Positions 9,522-19,149 are shown, numbered from the stretch's first letter. The stretch: DNA of 64,000 nucleotides from Helicobacter bilis (GCF_001999985.1 NZ_CP019645.1:124001-188000), one strand, 5' to 3'. Program-made: numbers and translations. Notes: generated from the sequence alone by a model not told the origin.

Positions 9522-9580
9522 TTTTTAAAATTTTGACTAGTCATTACCAAAAAGGTAACTCCTAGTCAAAATTTTAAAAA
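9522..9580. repeat. Hairpin with 19-bp perfect arms and conserved core
   Basis: Arms TTTTTAAAATTTTGACTAG (9522-9540) and its exact reverse complement (9562-9580) enclose TCAT, a TACC/GGTA stem with A5 loop, and ACTC (9541-9561). The core layout TCAT-4-bp stem-5-nt loop-ACTC is shared with the 110-bp palindromes at 8469 and 9788 although the outer arms are unrelated. Followed by A/T-rich sequence; it could also act as a bidirectional terminator. Confidence 0.75.
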
Positions 9581-9787
9581 AATCACGCACATTGCACAAG
9601 CAATTTGCCCACACCTGCAAAAAGCCATAATGCAATTGCTAGAATATGGTTTTGTCGTTTTGCAAGGTTTAATACCTTGTCATGCTATCCTTGTCATGTT
9701 GAGCGTTAGCAAACTAGCCTTTATGCAAGTAGAGATTTTTCCCTTTCGCTTCGCTCAAGGTCAAAATGACACAAAGCCAACTCTCTG

Positions 9788-9897
9788 TGCGGCAGTATTG
9801 CGAGGCAATTTTAAGGGTTTTCTAGCAAAAGTCAAGGGAGTTACCTAATTGGTAATGACCGCAGACTTTTGCGAAGAATCCCTTAAAAGTGTCCGCA
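9788..9897 (-). repeat. 110-bp palindromic repeat element, copy 2
   Basis: Nested palindrome: TGCGG/CCGCA (9788-9792 with 9893-9897), TTTTAAGGG/CCCTTAAAA (9809-9817 with 9880-9888), GCAAAAGTC/GACTTTTGC (9825-9833 with 9864-9872) and an inner TACC/GGTA stem (9842-9845 with 9851-9854). It is inverted relative to copy 1 at 8469-8578, with partly covarying stems. It supplies the last ~28 codons of the frame at 9822-11315. Confidence 0.75.
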
Positions 9898-11315
9898 AGA
9901 CAACGCATTACAAAAGTAGCCTTGCCCTCAAACATATCCTGCATTAAACTCATAATAGGACGATTAGATTCCATACTTGTAGTTTGAAAGCTTTCAAACT
10001 CTTTACTTAAGGCTTCTAGCTTGTCTTTACCTTTTGTCATACTCTCTTTATTGATAAACTTTTCATACTGCCAAGCGTTTTTAAGCCTCTCTAGCTTAGG
10101 AATGCTTGAATCACTCTTATAATCAGCAAGACTTTTTCCATTTAAAAACTCTTTTTGTGCGGCTTCTTTTATAGCCTCTCTCTCGTTATTATCAAGTGCA
10201 TTTTTAGCTAGGAAGTTTGTAACTGCATTTACATTGCCATTTGCTAACTTTTGAGTTTCATTTACAATCTTATTGCCAATTCCACTTAAGCCATCAAGGT
10301 TAGCATTTTTAATCGTTTTTATAGCTTTCCCAGCACCTAACAAAACAACATCAGCTACCGCACTAAGCAATAATGCTTCATTTGCCCTTTTTAATCCATA
10401 GTCTTTGTTTATAAACCCTGTTTTAATAGCATTTACATGCTCATCTACAATAGCACCACCAGCAGAGCCAAACGCAGTGCCAACTATTCCAGCACCAAGT
10501 GCAGCAGTAGGATTTTTAGTTTTTTGATAAGTTCTAGTGCCAACTGCCATACCTGTTAAAATACCAGCAGTGATTTCATTCAAGCTATCGTGCATTCCGT
10601 GCAATATACTTTCTAAAGCACCTTCACCGCCTACCAACTCGTATAAATCACCCCTTTTTACAACAACTTCCCCTTTTTTTGTGATTGCCACTTCATCTAT
10701 ATCTTTAAAGTTATCATCAAGCCTTAATATATCTGCTAAATCATTTATATATTGTTGTGCTAATTCTCTATTCTCATCAGGGTTTTTAAAGAGATTTAAT
10801 ACAAATCTGCCATAATCATGCTGATTTTTCATTGTCATAGCTTTAGAGATTAACTCATTATTTGCAAACGCTTTAGCAGGAGATTTATCATAAGCTTCTT
10901 TTACTTTACTTAAAGACTTTTGATAAGTTTCCCATTTCTTATCTTTATCTTTAGAATCTGCTTTTATGTAGTCTAGTAAAGCTTCCTTTGTTTCATGTCT
11001 GTATATCTTAAAAGCCTCTTGGCTTACTGCTAACTGCCCTTCAGTAATCCTAAACATTCTTACAAGCTCATCAGCTTCTGCCCCACGACCAACAACCTGC
11101 ATACTAGCATTATTCTTTTGGTCTAATAGATTAATATCTCTAAGCTTTGTTTCTGTTTTATTATCACCAAATCTAGTAGTAGCCCAATCATATATCCCTT
11201 CTAACGAATCTGCTGCACTATCCCAAGTGTAAGCCTTAGCAAATAGTGCCATAGCACGCAGGGTATCTAGATAATACAAGATTCTATGCTGGTTTATTAC
11301 TTTTAACTTTATCAA
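9822..11315 (-). CDS. Polyvalent protein fragment, N-terminal part
   Basis: A 497-codon frame. Residues up to about 468 (ending DMFEGKATFV) are ordinary coding sequence; the remainder (MRCLADTFKG...) is read from the palindromic repeat. The visible protein is helical and charged, with a glycine/alanine-rich hydrophobic region at about 245-300 (AGILTGMAVGTRTYQ, AALGAGIVGTAFGSAGGAIV) that may insert in membranes. The first ~20 codons lie across the junction with the MBOAT remnant on the opposite strand, so the true start is uncertain. No catalytic motif is recognised. Most likely the N-proximal piece of the same giant gene as the fragments down to 2504. Confidence 0.55.
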   Translation of the reverse strand: MIKLKVINQHRILYYLDTLRAMALFAKAYTWDSAADSLEGIYDWATTRFGDNKTETKLRDINLLDQKNNASMQVVGRGAEADELVRMFRITEGQLAVSQEAFKIYRHETKEALLDYIKADSKDKDKKWETYQKSLSKVKEAYDKSPAKAFANNELISKAMTMKNQHDYGRFVLNLFKNPDENRELAQQYINDLADILRLDDNFKDIDEVAITKKGEVVVKRGDLYELVGGEGALESILHGMHDSLNEITAGILTGMAVGTRTYQKTKNPTAALGAGIVGTAFGSAGGAIVDEHVNAIKTGFINKDYGLKRANEALLLSAVADVVLLGAGKAIKTIKNANLDGLSGIGNKIVNETQKLANGNVNAVTNFLAKNALDNNEREAIKEAAQKEFLNGKSLADYKSDSSIPKLERLKNAWQYEKFINKESMTKGKDKLEALSKEFESFQTTSMESNRPIMSLMQDMFEGKATFVMRCLADTFKGFFAKVCGHYQLGNSLDFC

Positions 11316-11640
11316 TATTACTTGGGTGTTTTTTAGAGCTGAAAATGTAGAGGGGGCGTTAAATCTACTTAAGGGAATGTTTGGTATTGTGTGGGTGGAG
11401 TTGCCTTATAATGCGAGATTAATCCCGCATTTTTTAAATGCGATACAAGGCAGAAATGATACGATTATATATCTTGTGTTAGCTTTTATTTTATGTTTAG
11501 CTTGTAAAAATAGTATTGAATATACACAAAGATTTAAGGCAAATGTATTGACTTTTATTATCACAATGTTTGTTCTATATATTCCTATCATAATGCTTGG
11601 TTTAAAGCCTTATGAGCCATTCTTATATTTTAACTTTTAG
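11270..11640 (+). pseudogene. 3' remnant of an MBOAT O-acyltransferase gene
   Basis: The plus-strand frame reads CWFITFNFINITWVFFRA and continues for about 100 further residues with two hydrophobic segments, ending just before the SGNH-like gene. This is the characteristic C-terminus (ITWVFFRA...A..LLKGMFG) of AlgI/PatA-type membrane-bound O-acyltransferases, normally about 450-500 residues long. An in-frame stop near 11268 and the minus-strand polyvalent frame mark where the rest of the gene is missing. The following gene is its usual partner and is intact, so the loss seems recent. Confidence 0.75.
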
Positions 11641-11647
11641 GAAATAG

Positions 11648-12754
11648 ATGAGTTATAAAAGATTTTGCTTAGGTGTAGTGCTTTTACCCCTGCCTTTTAT
11701 TATGTTTATTGGGATAATGTTATATTTGTATGATGCAGGACAGGTGTGGCATAAGCCATATTTTAGAGATACGAAATTTTTTGAGTTAAGAGTGCATTCA
11801 AGAATGCAGAATAAGGCATTGATGGATTTTTATGAGTTTGATTCTATAATTATGGGTTCATCAATGATGTTTGGCATGTCTTATAAGGAAGCAGAAGAAA
11901 AGCTTGGCGGAAGTTGGGTTAATATGTCTATGAGTGGCTCTAGTATGCACGATAAGGCTGTGGTGCTAGAGTATGCTTTTAAGAAAAAAGAGATAGCGCA
12001 AATGATTATCTCACTTGATTGGATTGAGGTTATACATAATAGCAATACAGATAGCTTTAACTATCTTTATGATGATAGAATGCTAAATAATATGAAGTTA
12101 TATCTAGATTTAAACTTTATAGGTTGTGCATTAACTTGGTCAAATAGTCCAAAATGTATTGGCGATAGAGATAGCTATAAGCAAATCATGCGACAAAATG
12201 ATATATCCCTTGATAGAGAACAAGGGGAGATAAAATGGCTAGAGAATAATCGCAACGAAAAGCTAGATTCTAAAATATTAGAATCAGCACAAAAAACATG
12301 GGAGATAAACCCCAAACATATAGATATGAAACCACATATTAACTATCTTGAAAACAATATTTTTTCACTTGTAAGGGATAATCCAAACACGACATTTCAC
12401 TTTATCATGCCAACACACACAAGGCTAATATATAGGATACAGCCAGCAAGTGAGTTTTATGTATGGAGAGAAGTTATGAAATATTTTGTTGTAGAAAGCA
12501 CAAGGTATAGCAATATGAAAATATATGGCTTTGATGACTTAGCCTATGCGGATAATCTAGGAAATTTCATCGATGGCACACATTATCACACAAGCCTAAG
12601 TTCTATGCAGCTAGATTCCATAAAAAATAACACAAATATTCTTACCGCAGAAAACATAGAAACATATCTCAATGCAATGGAGCAAAAAATAAAAGATTAT
12701 GACTTAAAACATATTGTGAATATTATGCAAAGGCAAGACAAAATGCAACAATAA
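11648..12754 (+). CDS. SGNH-hydrolase-like membrane-anchored protein (MBOAT partner)
   Basis: A 368-residue protein with one N-terminal membrane helix (about 8-30) and a periplasmic domain. GSSMMFGM near 72-79 fits the nucleophile block of SGNH/AlgX/AlgJ-like proteins, and DGTHYH near 312-317 provides the D..H pair. Such proteins transfer or remove acetyl groups on exported polysaccharide or peptidoglycan, working with an MBOAT acyltransferase. It starts 8 bp after the MBOAT remnant, with a GGAAAT site upstream. With the acyltransferase broken its activity in this strain is doubtful. The family assignment is from motifs and context. Confidence 0.65.
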   Translation: MSYKRFCLGVVLLPLPFIMFIGIMLYLYDAGQVWHKPYFRDTKFFELRVHSRMQNKALMDFYEFDSIIMGSSMMFGMSYKEAEEKLGGSWVNMSMSGSSMHDKAVVLEYAFKKKEIAQMIISLDWIEVIHNSNTDSFNYLYDDRMLNNMKLYLDLNFIGCALTWSNSPKCIGDRDSYKQIMRQNDISLDREQGEIKWLENNRNEKLDSKILESAQKTWEINPKHIDMKPHINYLENNIFSLVRDNPNTTFHFIMPTHTRLIYRIQPASEFYVWREVMKYFVVESTRYSNMKIYGFDDLAYADNLGNFIDGTHYHTSLSSMQLDSIKNNTNILTAENIETYLNAMEQKIKDYDLKHIVNIMQRQDKMQQ

Positions 12755-12844
12755 TATCTCTGTATGGTTTTAAAATAACTCCAAACCTTGCATAAAAACA
12801 AAAAATATGTAAAAATACCCTAATCTAAACAGAAAGGATAAAAC

Positions 12845-13135
12845 ATGTGGGAAAATCCACTTGACAACATGGAAGTTTTTGAAGGCAGCCCAGTCGATAA
12901 ATGGAAAGAAGTTATTTTTAATGCTAGTCGCACACTTGCTAGTAAAGAAATAGAGCGATTATTAGAAGAATTAGCTCTATATGAAATGGCATTTGAAGCG
13001 GAAGAAAAGCCTACAAATCTTCGTGAGTTTTTCTATAATATCCACCATGATGCAGAGTTTAAGAAAAGATTCTTAGAAAAGAAAAATAGCCTAGCTATTG
13101 AATCTATGGCAAAGATTCTCAGTGAAAATGAATAG
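12845..13135 (+). CDS. Hypothetical acidic helical protein
   Basis: A 96-residue soluble protein beginning MWENPLDNMEVFEGSP, rich in Glu and Lys and predicted mostly helical, with no signal peptide or Cys motif. A good AGAAAGGATAAAAC ribosome-binding region precedes the ATG. The next gene overlaps its stop (ATGAATAG), so the two are translationally coupled. No family recognised. Confidence 0.7.
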   Translation: MWENPLDNMEVFEGSPVDKWKEVIFNASRTLASKEIERLLEELALYEMAFEAEEKPTNLREFFYNIHHDAEFKKRFLEKKNSLAIESMAKILSENE

Positions 13136-13628
13136 ATACTATAAAGACTATATGATGGTAGTCAATATGCTATTGACCCGTAAAAAGTATGTAAAAAGCC
13201 TTTTTATTGTATTAATAATGCTATGTTGCTACACGATAAGCCATACAAAAGGCATTATGCCGACAACAGAGATTGACCTAGATCTGAAAAAAGATGAAGT
13301 AGTATATGCAACCATTAGTGCATCAAAAGATTCCCAAAGTATGAGTGCCACAAAAAACTTTACTTTGCGTTGGACTTTATATCGTAATCAAGGGCTTGTA
13401 GTCCTTATGCGTTATGATAACTATCCCTATCAATTTATACTTTATAAGGATTATAGACTAAATAGCTTTACACTCAATCTACTTGACCCACAAGGTGTAA
13501 ATAGAAGCCCAAAGCAACCGCAATTGCGTATAACATTTATGGGTATTGATGATCCATTTAATGATGAGAAAACCATTGCACATTTAAAAATCACTGGCTT
13601 TGGAGATATGGATTTTACACGGCAGTAG
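13128..13628 (+). CDS. Hypothetical exported or membrane-anchored protein
   Basis: About 166 residues from the ATG at 13128, which overlaps the preceding stop codon. A TTG 30 bases earlier would add ten residues but is less likely. A basic N-terminus and a single hydrophobic helix (KSLFIVLIMLCCYTIS) suggest a signal anchor, followed by a beta-rich periplasmic domain (DLKKDEVVYATISASKDS, FTLRWTLYRNQGLVVLMRYD). Conserved-looking but unknown. It probably acts with the small protein encoded just upstream. Confidence 0.7.
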   Translation: MNRYYKDYMMVVNMLLTRKKYVKSLFIVLIMLCCYTISHTKGIMPTTEIDLDLKKDEVVYATISASKDSQSMSATKNFTLRWTLYRNQGLVVLMRYDNYPYQFILYKDYRLNSFTLNLLDPQGVNRSPKQPQLRITFMGIDDPFNDEKTIAHLKITGFGDMDFTRQ

Positions 13629-13639
13629 ATTATTGGGGT

Positions 13640-14340
13640 AGGAATTTGTATAAATTAAAGTGCTTTAAAGACAAGTTTATCAATATAAGCATGAAATTCT
13701 AGCTTCTAAAAACCTTTTTTTAGCTCATTTTCTAGCATTTCCTTTTTGTCTGTATGCCGATTTTAAGCCACTATTCATTCATTTTAATACCTAAAAACTC
13801 TGTGGCTTTTGTATTAATGGGGGGGGGGGGGGATTCCTTGCGTCTGTATATTTGCCAAAAAGTCGCACACAAAAACAGGTATATTTGCTTTTAATACTGG
13901 GACTAGAACATTGCATGCCAAAGCCAAAATAATATTTACCACGATTTTAAGCTTAATCACAATCTGTTTCACCTACCCATTTTGTATCCTTGCTTGTCTT
14001 AACAATCTTAAAGCCTTTGCTTTCTATTCGCTCTCTATGTTTTTCTATAATCGCTTCACAATAAGATTCTACAACTTTGTCTTTATTATCTTGGAATCCG
14101 GAATTCTATCATTTTTTTTGCAAGTGTAGGCAAGAGTTCTTTGCTTGTGCGAGCTTTTGTAAAAAGAGAAAAAATATTTGAATTTATTTTGGAATTTAGA
14201 TTTTGCCTAGATTTTATATTGGATGTCTGCTTACACTCAATATAACAAGCTATTTTAGAACCATTTTGCACTCCTTGCGCTCTACACCTAGCTTATTTGA
14301 ATAAAAATCGCATTCTGCATCAAAGCTGAGTGGATGTGGA
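13640..14340 (-). pseudogene. Degenerate minus-strand coding remnant
   Basis: This 930-bp gap between a plus-strand gene and ilvC has no intact gene, but minus-strand frames carry protein-like pieces in different phases. One reads NGSKIACYIECKQT (about 14210-14270), one reads VVESYCEAIIEKHRERIE then SKGFKIVKTSKDTKWVG (about 13970-14080), and a third contains VPVLKANIPVFVCDFLANIQ running into the G14 tract at 13819. They look like one former gene broken by indels. I do not recognise the family. The plus-strand 72-codon frame here is accidental. Confidence 0.4.
13819..13832. repeat. G14 homopolymer tract
   Basis: Fourteen consecutive G (C on the minus strand). On the minus strand it sits in a frame ending QTQGIPPPP; at 14 nt the frame stops right after the tract, at 13 nt it would continue INTKATEFLGIKMNE before a stop. 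This is the usual form of a translational contingency locus, here inside a degenerate region. Confidence 0.85.
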
Positions 14341-14562
14341 TTTTAAGGCGTAATCCTTATAATCGAAATTGCCAAAAAACAAAGAAGCAAAAATTTAAAA
14401 GATATATGTTAGAAGTTTGTATAAGATACGACAATGAAACATTCTTGATAGTCTATACACCAAAGACAAAATTAAAGCTCAATTATAGTTGATACGCACT
14501 TGTGCAACACTCAATGCATATCACACTAAACAATGTGCGTTTTGCTATAAAAACAGATCTAT

Positions 14563-15612
<1,050 letters not shown>

Positions 15613-15633
15613 TTAAAAAATAAAAATTGAGTA

Positions 15634-15639
15634 TATAAT
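15634..15639 (+). promoter_or_regulatory. Possible -10 box for ppc
   Basis: TATAAT lies 30 bp before the ppc start codon in the short ilvC/ppc divergent region. In Helicobacter the -10 box carries most of the promoter signal and the -35 is poorly conserved. No convincing -35 is seen. Confidence 0.4.
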
Positions 15640-15668
15640 ATCATAAATTCACGAGAAAAGGGGACAAA

Positions 15669-18464
15669 ATGCAACAAGAATTATGCAAATATGAATTTTT
15701 AAAAACAATTCTGCTTGAAGTCATTGAAGAAAATAGCCCAGAAGTCAAAGAAACATTTCTCATGCTTTTCAATTCTCTAAGAGATAAAAATACAGATTCC
15801 ACAAAGATTAAAGATCTTTTCCATGAAATAAGTGAGAGTCAGCATTTAATGGGCGTTATCAAAGCATGTTCTCTGCATAATATCATCTTAAATATCTATG
15901 AAGAGCAAGAACAAGCAAAAATCGCAAGTGTATCAAGAAGCATTGCTACTGCGTATAAGAATCTTGAAGAAGAAGGCTTTGATAGAATTGATTGCGATAG
16001 AGTATTAGAATCTATTAGATTCTATCCTGTATTTACCGCACACCCAACAGAATCTCGCCGCCGCACATTCCTTGAAGCCCATCAAGAGATTACAAGAGAG
16101 CTGGAAAAAATAGAGCAGTTCTCATATATGCCAAGTGAGCAAATCCCCTACAAAGATAGGGAGATAGCCCAAAGTAGAGAAAGTATTAAGTATAGGTTAC
16201 ACCTTTTGTGGAAAAGCCATTTGGTGCGTAGTGAAAAGCTTGAAGTAATTTTTGAGCTTGATAATCTTTTATTTATCATTGAAAATAGCATTTTACCTAG
16301 TGCCTTAAGGGTGCTAAATCAAGTCTCAAATAGGCTAAATAAGCCGCTAAAAATATCCCCCATAAAGCTTGGTAGCTGGATAGGTGGCGATAGAGATGGC
16401 AATCCTTTTGTAAGTAATGAGATGATGACACGCGTTATGAAAATGCAACATGAATTAATCATACAAACCTATATAAAAGAGATTAATAAACTCATAAGAG
16501 AGCTATCATTATCTGTTGATTTTTGCACTCCAAGTAAAGAATTACAAAAATCGTTACAAAAAGAAAAGAGCTATCTCAATCAAACATCATTAAAGCTTCA
16601 TGAAAGAGAGCCATTCCGCGCAAAGCTTAATCTCATTAAATTGAAGTTACAGAATCATTTATTAAAAGTCAATGCAGTAGGCGAAGTAGATTTTACCTAT
16701 CAAAATCCAAAAGAACTTTTAGAAGATATTGATATGCTTATTGCTTCACTGGATTCTATTGCTGCAAAGCGACTAAAGAGTTTAAGAAATCTTGTATTGC
16801 TTGGTGGTTTCCATCTCATGCAGCTTGACTTTAGAGAGCATAGGGATATGTATATGAATGCAGTTTCTGAAGTCCTATGTCTTCTTGGCTATACTGATAG
16901 TGATTTTATACACAGACATGAGTCAAAAAAAATTGAGATTCTCAATAAAGTCTTAAGTGAGCCGCCGCTAAATCTAAATAGCATTTTATGGGAAGTAAGC
17001 TCTCAAACTCGCCATACACTCAATGCGTTTTTAAGAATCTTATGGGCGAAAAAGGCAATCAGCAAGGATATTTTAAAAAGTGTGATTGTATCCATGACAA
17101 CAACCGCTAGTGATTTACTTGCTGTGCTATATCTTGCATACTGCAGTGGATTATGGCAAAAAGGCAAGGTAAAAACAACTGATAATGGTGAATGTATCAT
17201 AAAAGATGGCAAGTCTGGAATCTTTATCACACCGCTATTTGAGACCATAGAAGACTTAGAAAACGCACAAGAGATTCTAGAAGTGCTAAGTAAAAACGAG
17301 CATTACAGACAATATCTAAAAGATTCTGGCAACGCACAACAGATTATGATAGGCTACTCTGATTCTAGTAAAGATGGTGGAATCTTTACTTCTAATTATT
17401 CTCTTTATAAAGCGATTTCAAACCTTGTGAAATTAGAACAAAGACTAGGCATTCACTTCATGCTTTTCCATGGCAAAGGTGGTAGCATTAGTCGTGGTGG
17501 CGGACAGCTTGAAAGCGCACTTTTAGCATTTCCACGCGGTAGTATCGGCACAACTTTGAAGACAACAGAACAAGGTGAGATCATCTCATCTCGCTATCTT
17601 AATCCACGCGTAGCTATTAGAAGCTTTGCCCTTACTCTAGCAAGTCTTTTGAAAAAAGCGGTGCATGATAACTTTTGTGCGAATCTTAATCCTAACTCAA
17701 ATGGTGGGGTGCAAAATACAAAGAATCTAGATTCTGTTCTCGTTGATAAAAATATACAGATTAAATGCGATGTAGATCCCTATCTACCAAAGCTAGAAGA
17801 GCTTTCTAGAATCTCATATCGCACTTATAGAGATTTAGTGTATGAAACGCCAAATTTTGTAAGCTATTTTAAACAAGCTACACCGATAGAATTTATACAG
17901 AATCTAAACTTAGGCTCTCGCCCCAGCAAGAGAAAAGACACACAGAGAGTAGAAGACTTGCGTGCTATCCCTTGGGTATTTGCATGGACGCAAAATAGAT
18001 CCATTATCCCAGCATGGTATGGCTTAGGTAGTGCGTTAAAGGGAATAGGCGATAAGCAGTTGCTGCAAGATTGCTATAAAGATTCTGTATTTTTTAAAAC
18101 TACGATTGATAATATCGTGCAAGGCTTCATTAAAGTTGATATGGAGATAGCAGAAATGTATAATGACTTTGTGCAAGACTTTGGATTAAAGCAAAGTATT
18201 TGGAGTAAAATCCATAATGAATATAATGAAACACTTGAGTGGCTACTCATCACGCGTAATGAAAACGAGCTTTTAGATAGCAATAAGGAAGTAAGAGAGA
18301 CTATCCTTACGCGTATGCCAAATATTAAAGCTTTAAGCCTTTTGCAAATCGAGCTTGTAAGGAAATATAAACAAGCCCAATATGAAGACCTGCGTCATCG
18401 CCTTATGGAACAAATCCATGGCACAATCATTGGTATCGCACAAGGTATTAGAAACACGGGGTGA
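15669..18464 (+). CDS. ppc: Phosphoenolpyruvate carboxylase
   Basis: Carboxylates phosphoenolpyruvate with bicarbonate to oxaloacetate, an anaplerotic step for the citric acid cycle. The 931 residues match the usual bacterial length. Landmarks: TAHPTESRRR with the catalytic His near 125, GGDRDGNPFV, LMQLDFREH, the GYSDSSKDGG block, FHGKGGSISRGGG (glycine loop), and LGSRPSKRK followed by a C-terminus ending GIAQGIRNTG, the conserved terminal tail. Start ATG is preceded by AAAAGGGG. It stands alone, divergent from ilvC. Intact, with no odd features. Confidence 0.97.
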   Translation: MQQELCKYEFLKTILLEVIEENSPEVKETFLMLFNSLRDKNTDSTKIKDLFHEISESQHLMGVIKACSLHNIILNIYEEQEQAKIASVSRSIATAYKNLEEEGFDRIDCDRVLESIRFYPVFTAHPTESRRRTFLEAHQEITRELEKIEQFSYMPSEQIPYKDREIAQSRESIKYRLHLLWKSHLVRSEKLEVIFELDNLLFIIENSILPSALRVLNQVSNRLNKPLKISPIKLGSWIGGDRDGNPFVSNEMMTRVMKMQHELIIQTYIKEINKLIRELSLSVDFCTPSKELQKSLQKEKSYLNQTSLKLHEREPFRAKLNLIKLKLQNHLLKVNAVGEVDFTYQNPKELLEDIDMLIASLDSIAAKRLKSLRNLVLLGGFHLMQLDFREHRDMYMNAVSEVLCLLGYTDSDFIHRHESKKIEILNKVLSEPPLNLNSILWEVSSQTRHTLNAFLRILWAKKAISKDILKSVIVSMTTTASDLLAVLYLAYCSGLWQKGKVKTTDNGECIIKDGKSGIFITPLFETIEDLENAQEILEVLSKNEHYRQYLKDSGNAQQIMIGYSDSSKDGGIFTSNYSLYKAISNLVKLEQRLGIHFMLFHGKGGSISRGGGQLESALLAFPRGSIGTTLKTTEQGEIISSRYLNPRVAIRSFALTLASLLKKAVHDNFCANLNPNSNGGVQNTKNLDSVLVDKNIQIKCDVDPYLPKLEELSRISYRTYRDLVYETPNFVSYFKQATPIEFIQNLNLGSRPSKRKDTQRVEDLRAIPWVFAWTQNRSIIPAWYGLGSALKGIGDKQLLQDCYKDSVFFKTTIDNIVQGFIKVDMEIAEMYNDFVQDFGLKQSIWSKIHNEYNETLEWLLITRNENELLDSNKEVRETILTRMPNIKALSLLQIELVRKYKQAQYEDLRHRLMEQIHGTIIGIAQGIRNTG

Positions 18465-18688
18465 GATTGTAGCTAAGGCTTTTAAGCGATAAATTTAAGT
18501 TGAATTTCACTAGAAAATCTTAATGTAGGTTTGGAGACATATACTTGTTGTGTTTGAGTTTGATTGTCGTGTTTTGTGTCATGTATAATGTCTCCAATAT
18601 TGAGTTTTGATTATGTTACTTTAGGTAGTGTTCTGCTCTTTTGATTAACTCTTGTGGGGAATATTTGACTGTTGCTTTACATTCCTCG

Positions 18689-18700
18689 CCCCCCCCCCCC
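18689..18700. repeat. C12 tract (G12 on coding strand)
   Basis: Twelve C within the 3' part of the phase-variable secreted gene. At this length the minus-strand frame reads through as Gly-Gly-Gly-Gly into EECKATVKYSPQELIKR. Confidence 0.85.
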
Positions 18701-18976
18701 ATGACCTTGTAACAATCCCAGCCTTTAGCACAGCCGTCTAGTAGCATTAGTCCCGTCTTTTCTACTGCTGACTTATAACCTCCTCATAAGCCTTGTCATG
18801 AAGTCCAGCACTTAGTTTTTTAAGTTTAAGGGTTTCAGAATCCAATAAGACATCTGCCCCTAGGTCTGCAATGCTAGTTTCGTGTCCGTCCTTCATATCC
18901 TTAAGTTTAAGGTAGACACTGTAATAGTTGGAATGTGTCCTGTCCAGCCCACTTAGTTGGACAGGACATATATAAT

Positions 18977-18989
18977 CCCCCCCCCCCCC
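18977..18989. repeat. C13 tract (G13 on coding strand)
   Basis: Thirteen C. On the coding minus strand this tract joins SW to Gly codons. Thirteen G gives the truncated 80-codon product, whereas 12 or 15 G would restore the long frame. A contingency locus. Confidence 0.88.
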
Positions 18990-19149
18990 AGCTCCCATTA
19001 ATGCCATGAATCCTCGCCTCTATAGTCCTGTCTGAGTTCTTAAAAGTATACTCTGCTTGTGCCTTAGTGCTGAATAAAGCTACCAATAATGCGGCTGTTA
19101 GTGCTGCTAAGGTAACTCTATGTCCTTTGTTTGCAATGTGATATAACAT

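Larger units (their letters stand above)
9507..9910. repeat. 400-bp repeat block inserted in the polyvalent gene
   Basis: Non-coding block between two pieces of the polyvalent gene. It holds a perfect 19-bp-arm hairpin (9522-9580), a stretch with CTTGTCATG repeats and the dispersed-repeat type motif TCGCTTCGCTCAAGGTCAAAA (about 9750-9770), and the 110-bp palindrome copy 2 (9788-9897). Coding on the minus strand is open up to 9910 on one side and up to 9507 on the other. Short frames across it are accidental. Confidence 0.65.
18616..19149 (-). pseudogene. Phase-variable secreted protein, frame currently off
   Basis: Translation starts at the ATG at 19149 with a clean AAGGAG site and a signal peptide (LTAALLVALFSTKAQA). 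In the present G13 tract (18977-18989) it runs out of frame and stops after 80 codons. With 12 G it would continue DYICPVQLSGLDRTHSN and about 70 more residues. A second shift near 18770 (GAGGAGG) is then needed to reach the last frame, KSAVEKTGLMLLDGC, which crosses a G12 tract (18689-18700) as GGGG and ends at 18616. So the gene needs two corrections and may be a true pseudogene, or variable at both tracts. The mature product would be a periplasmic or secreted protein of ~145 residues with several Cys. Family unknown. Confidence 0.7.

Noticed and set aside
9630..9848. 72-codon plus-strand frame in the repeat block
   Set aside because: It runs through palindromic repeat DNA, has no ribosome site, and its protein sequence is that of repeat arms.
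18465..18615. Possible terminator after ppc
   Set aside because: No convincing stem with T-run was found on the plus strand.
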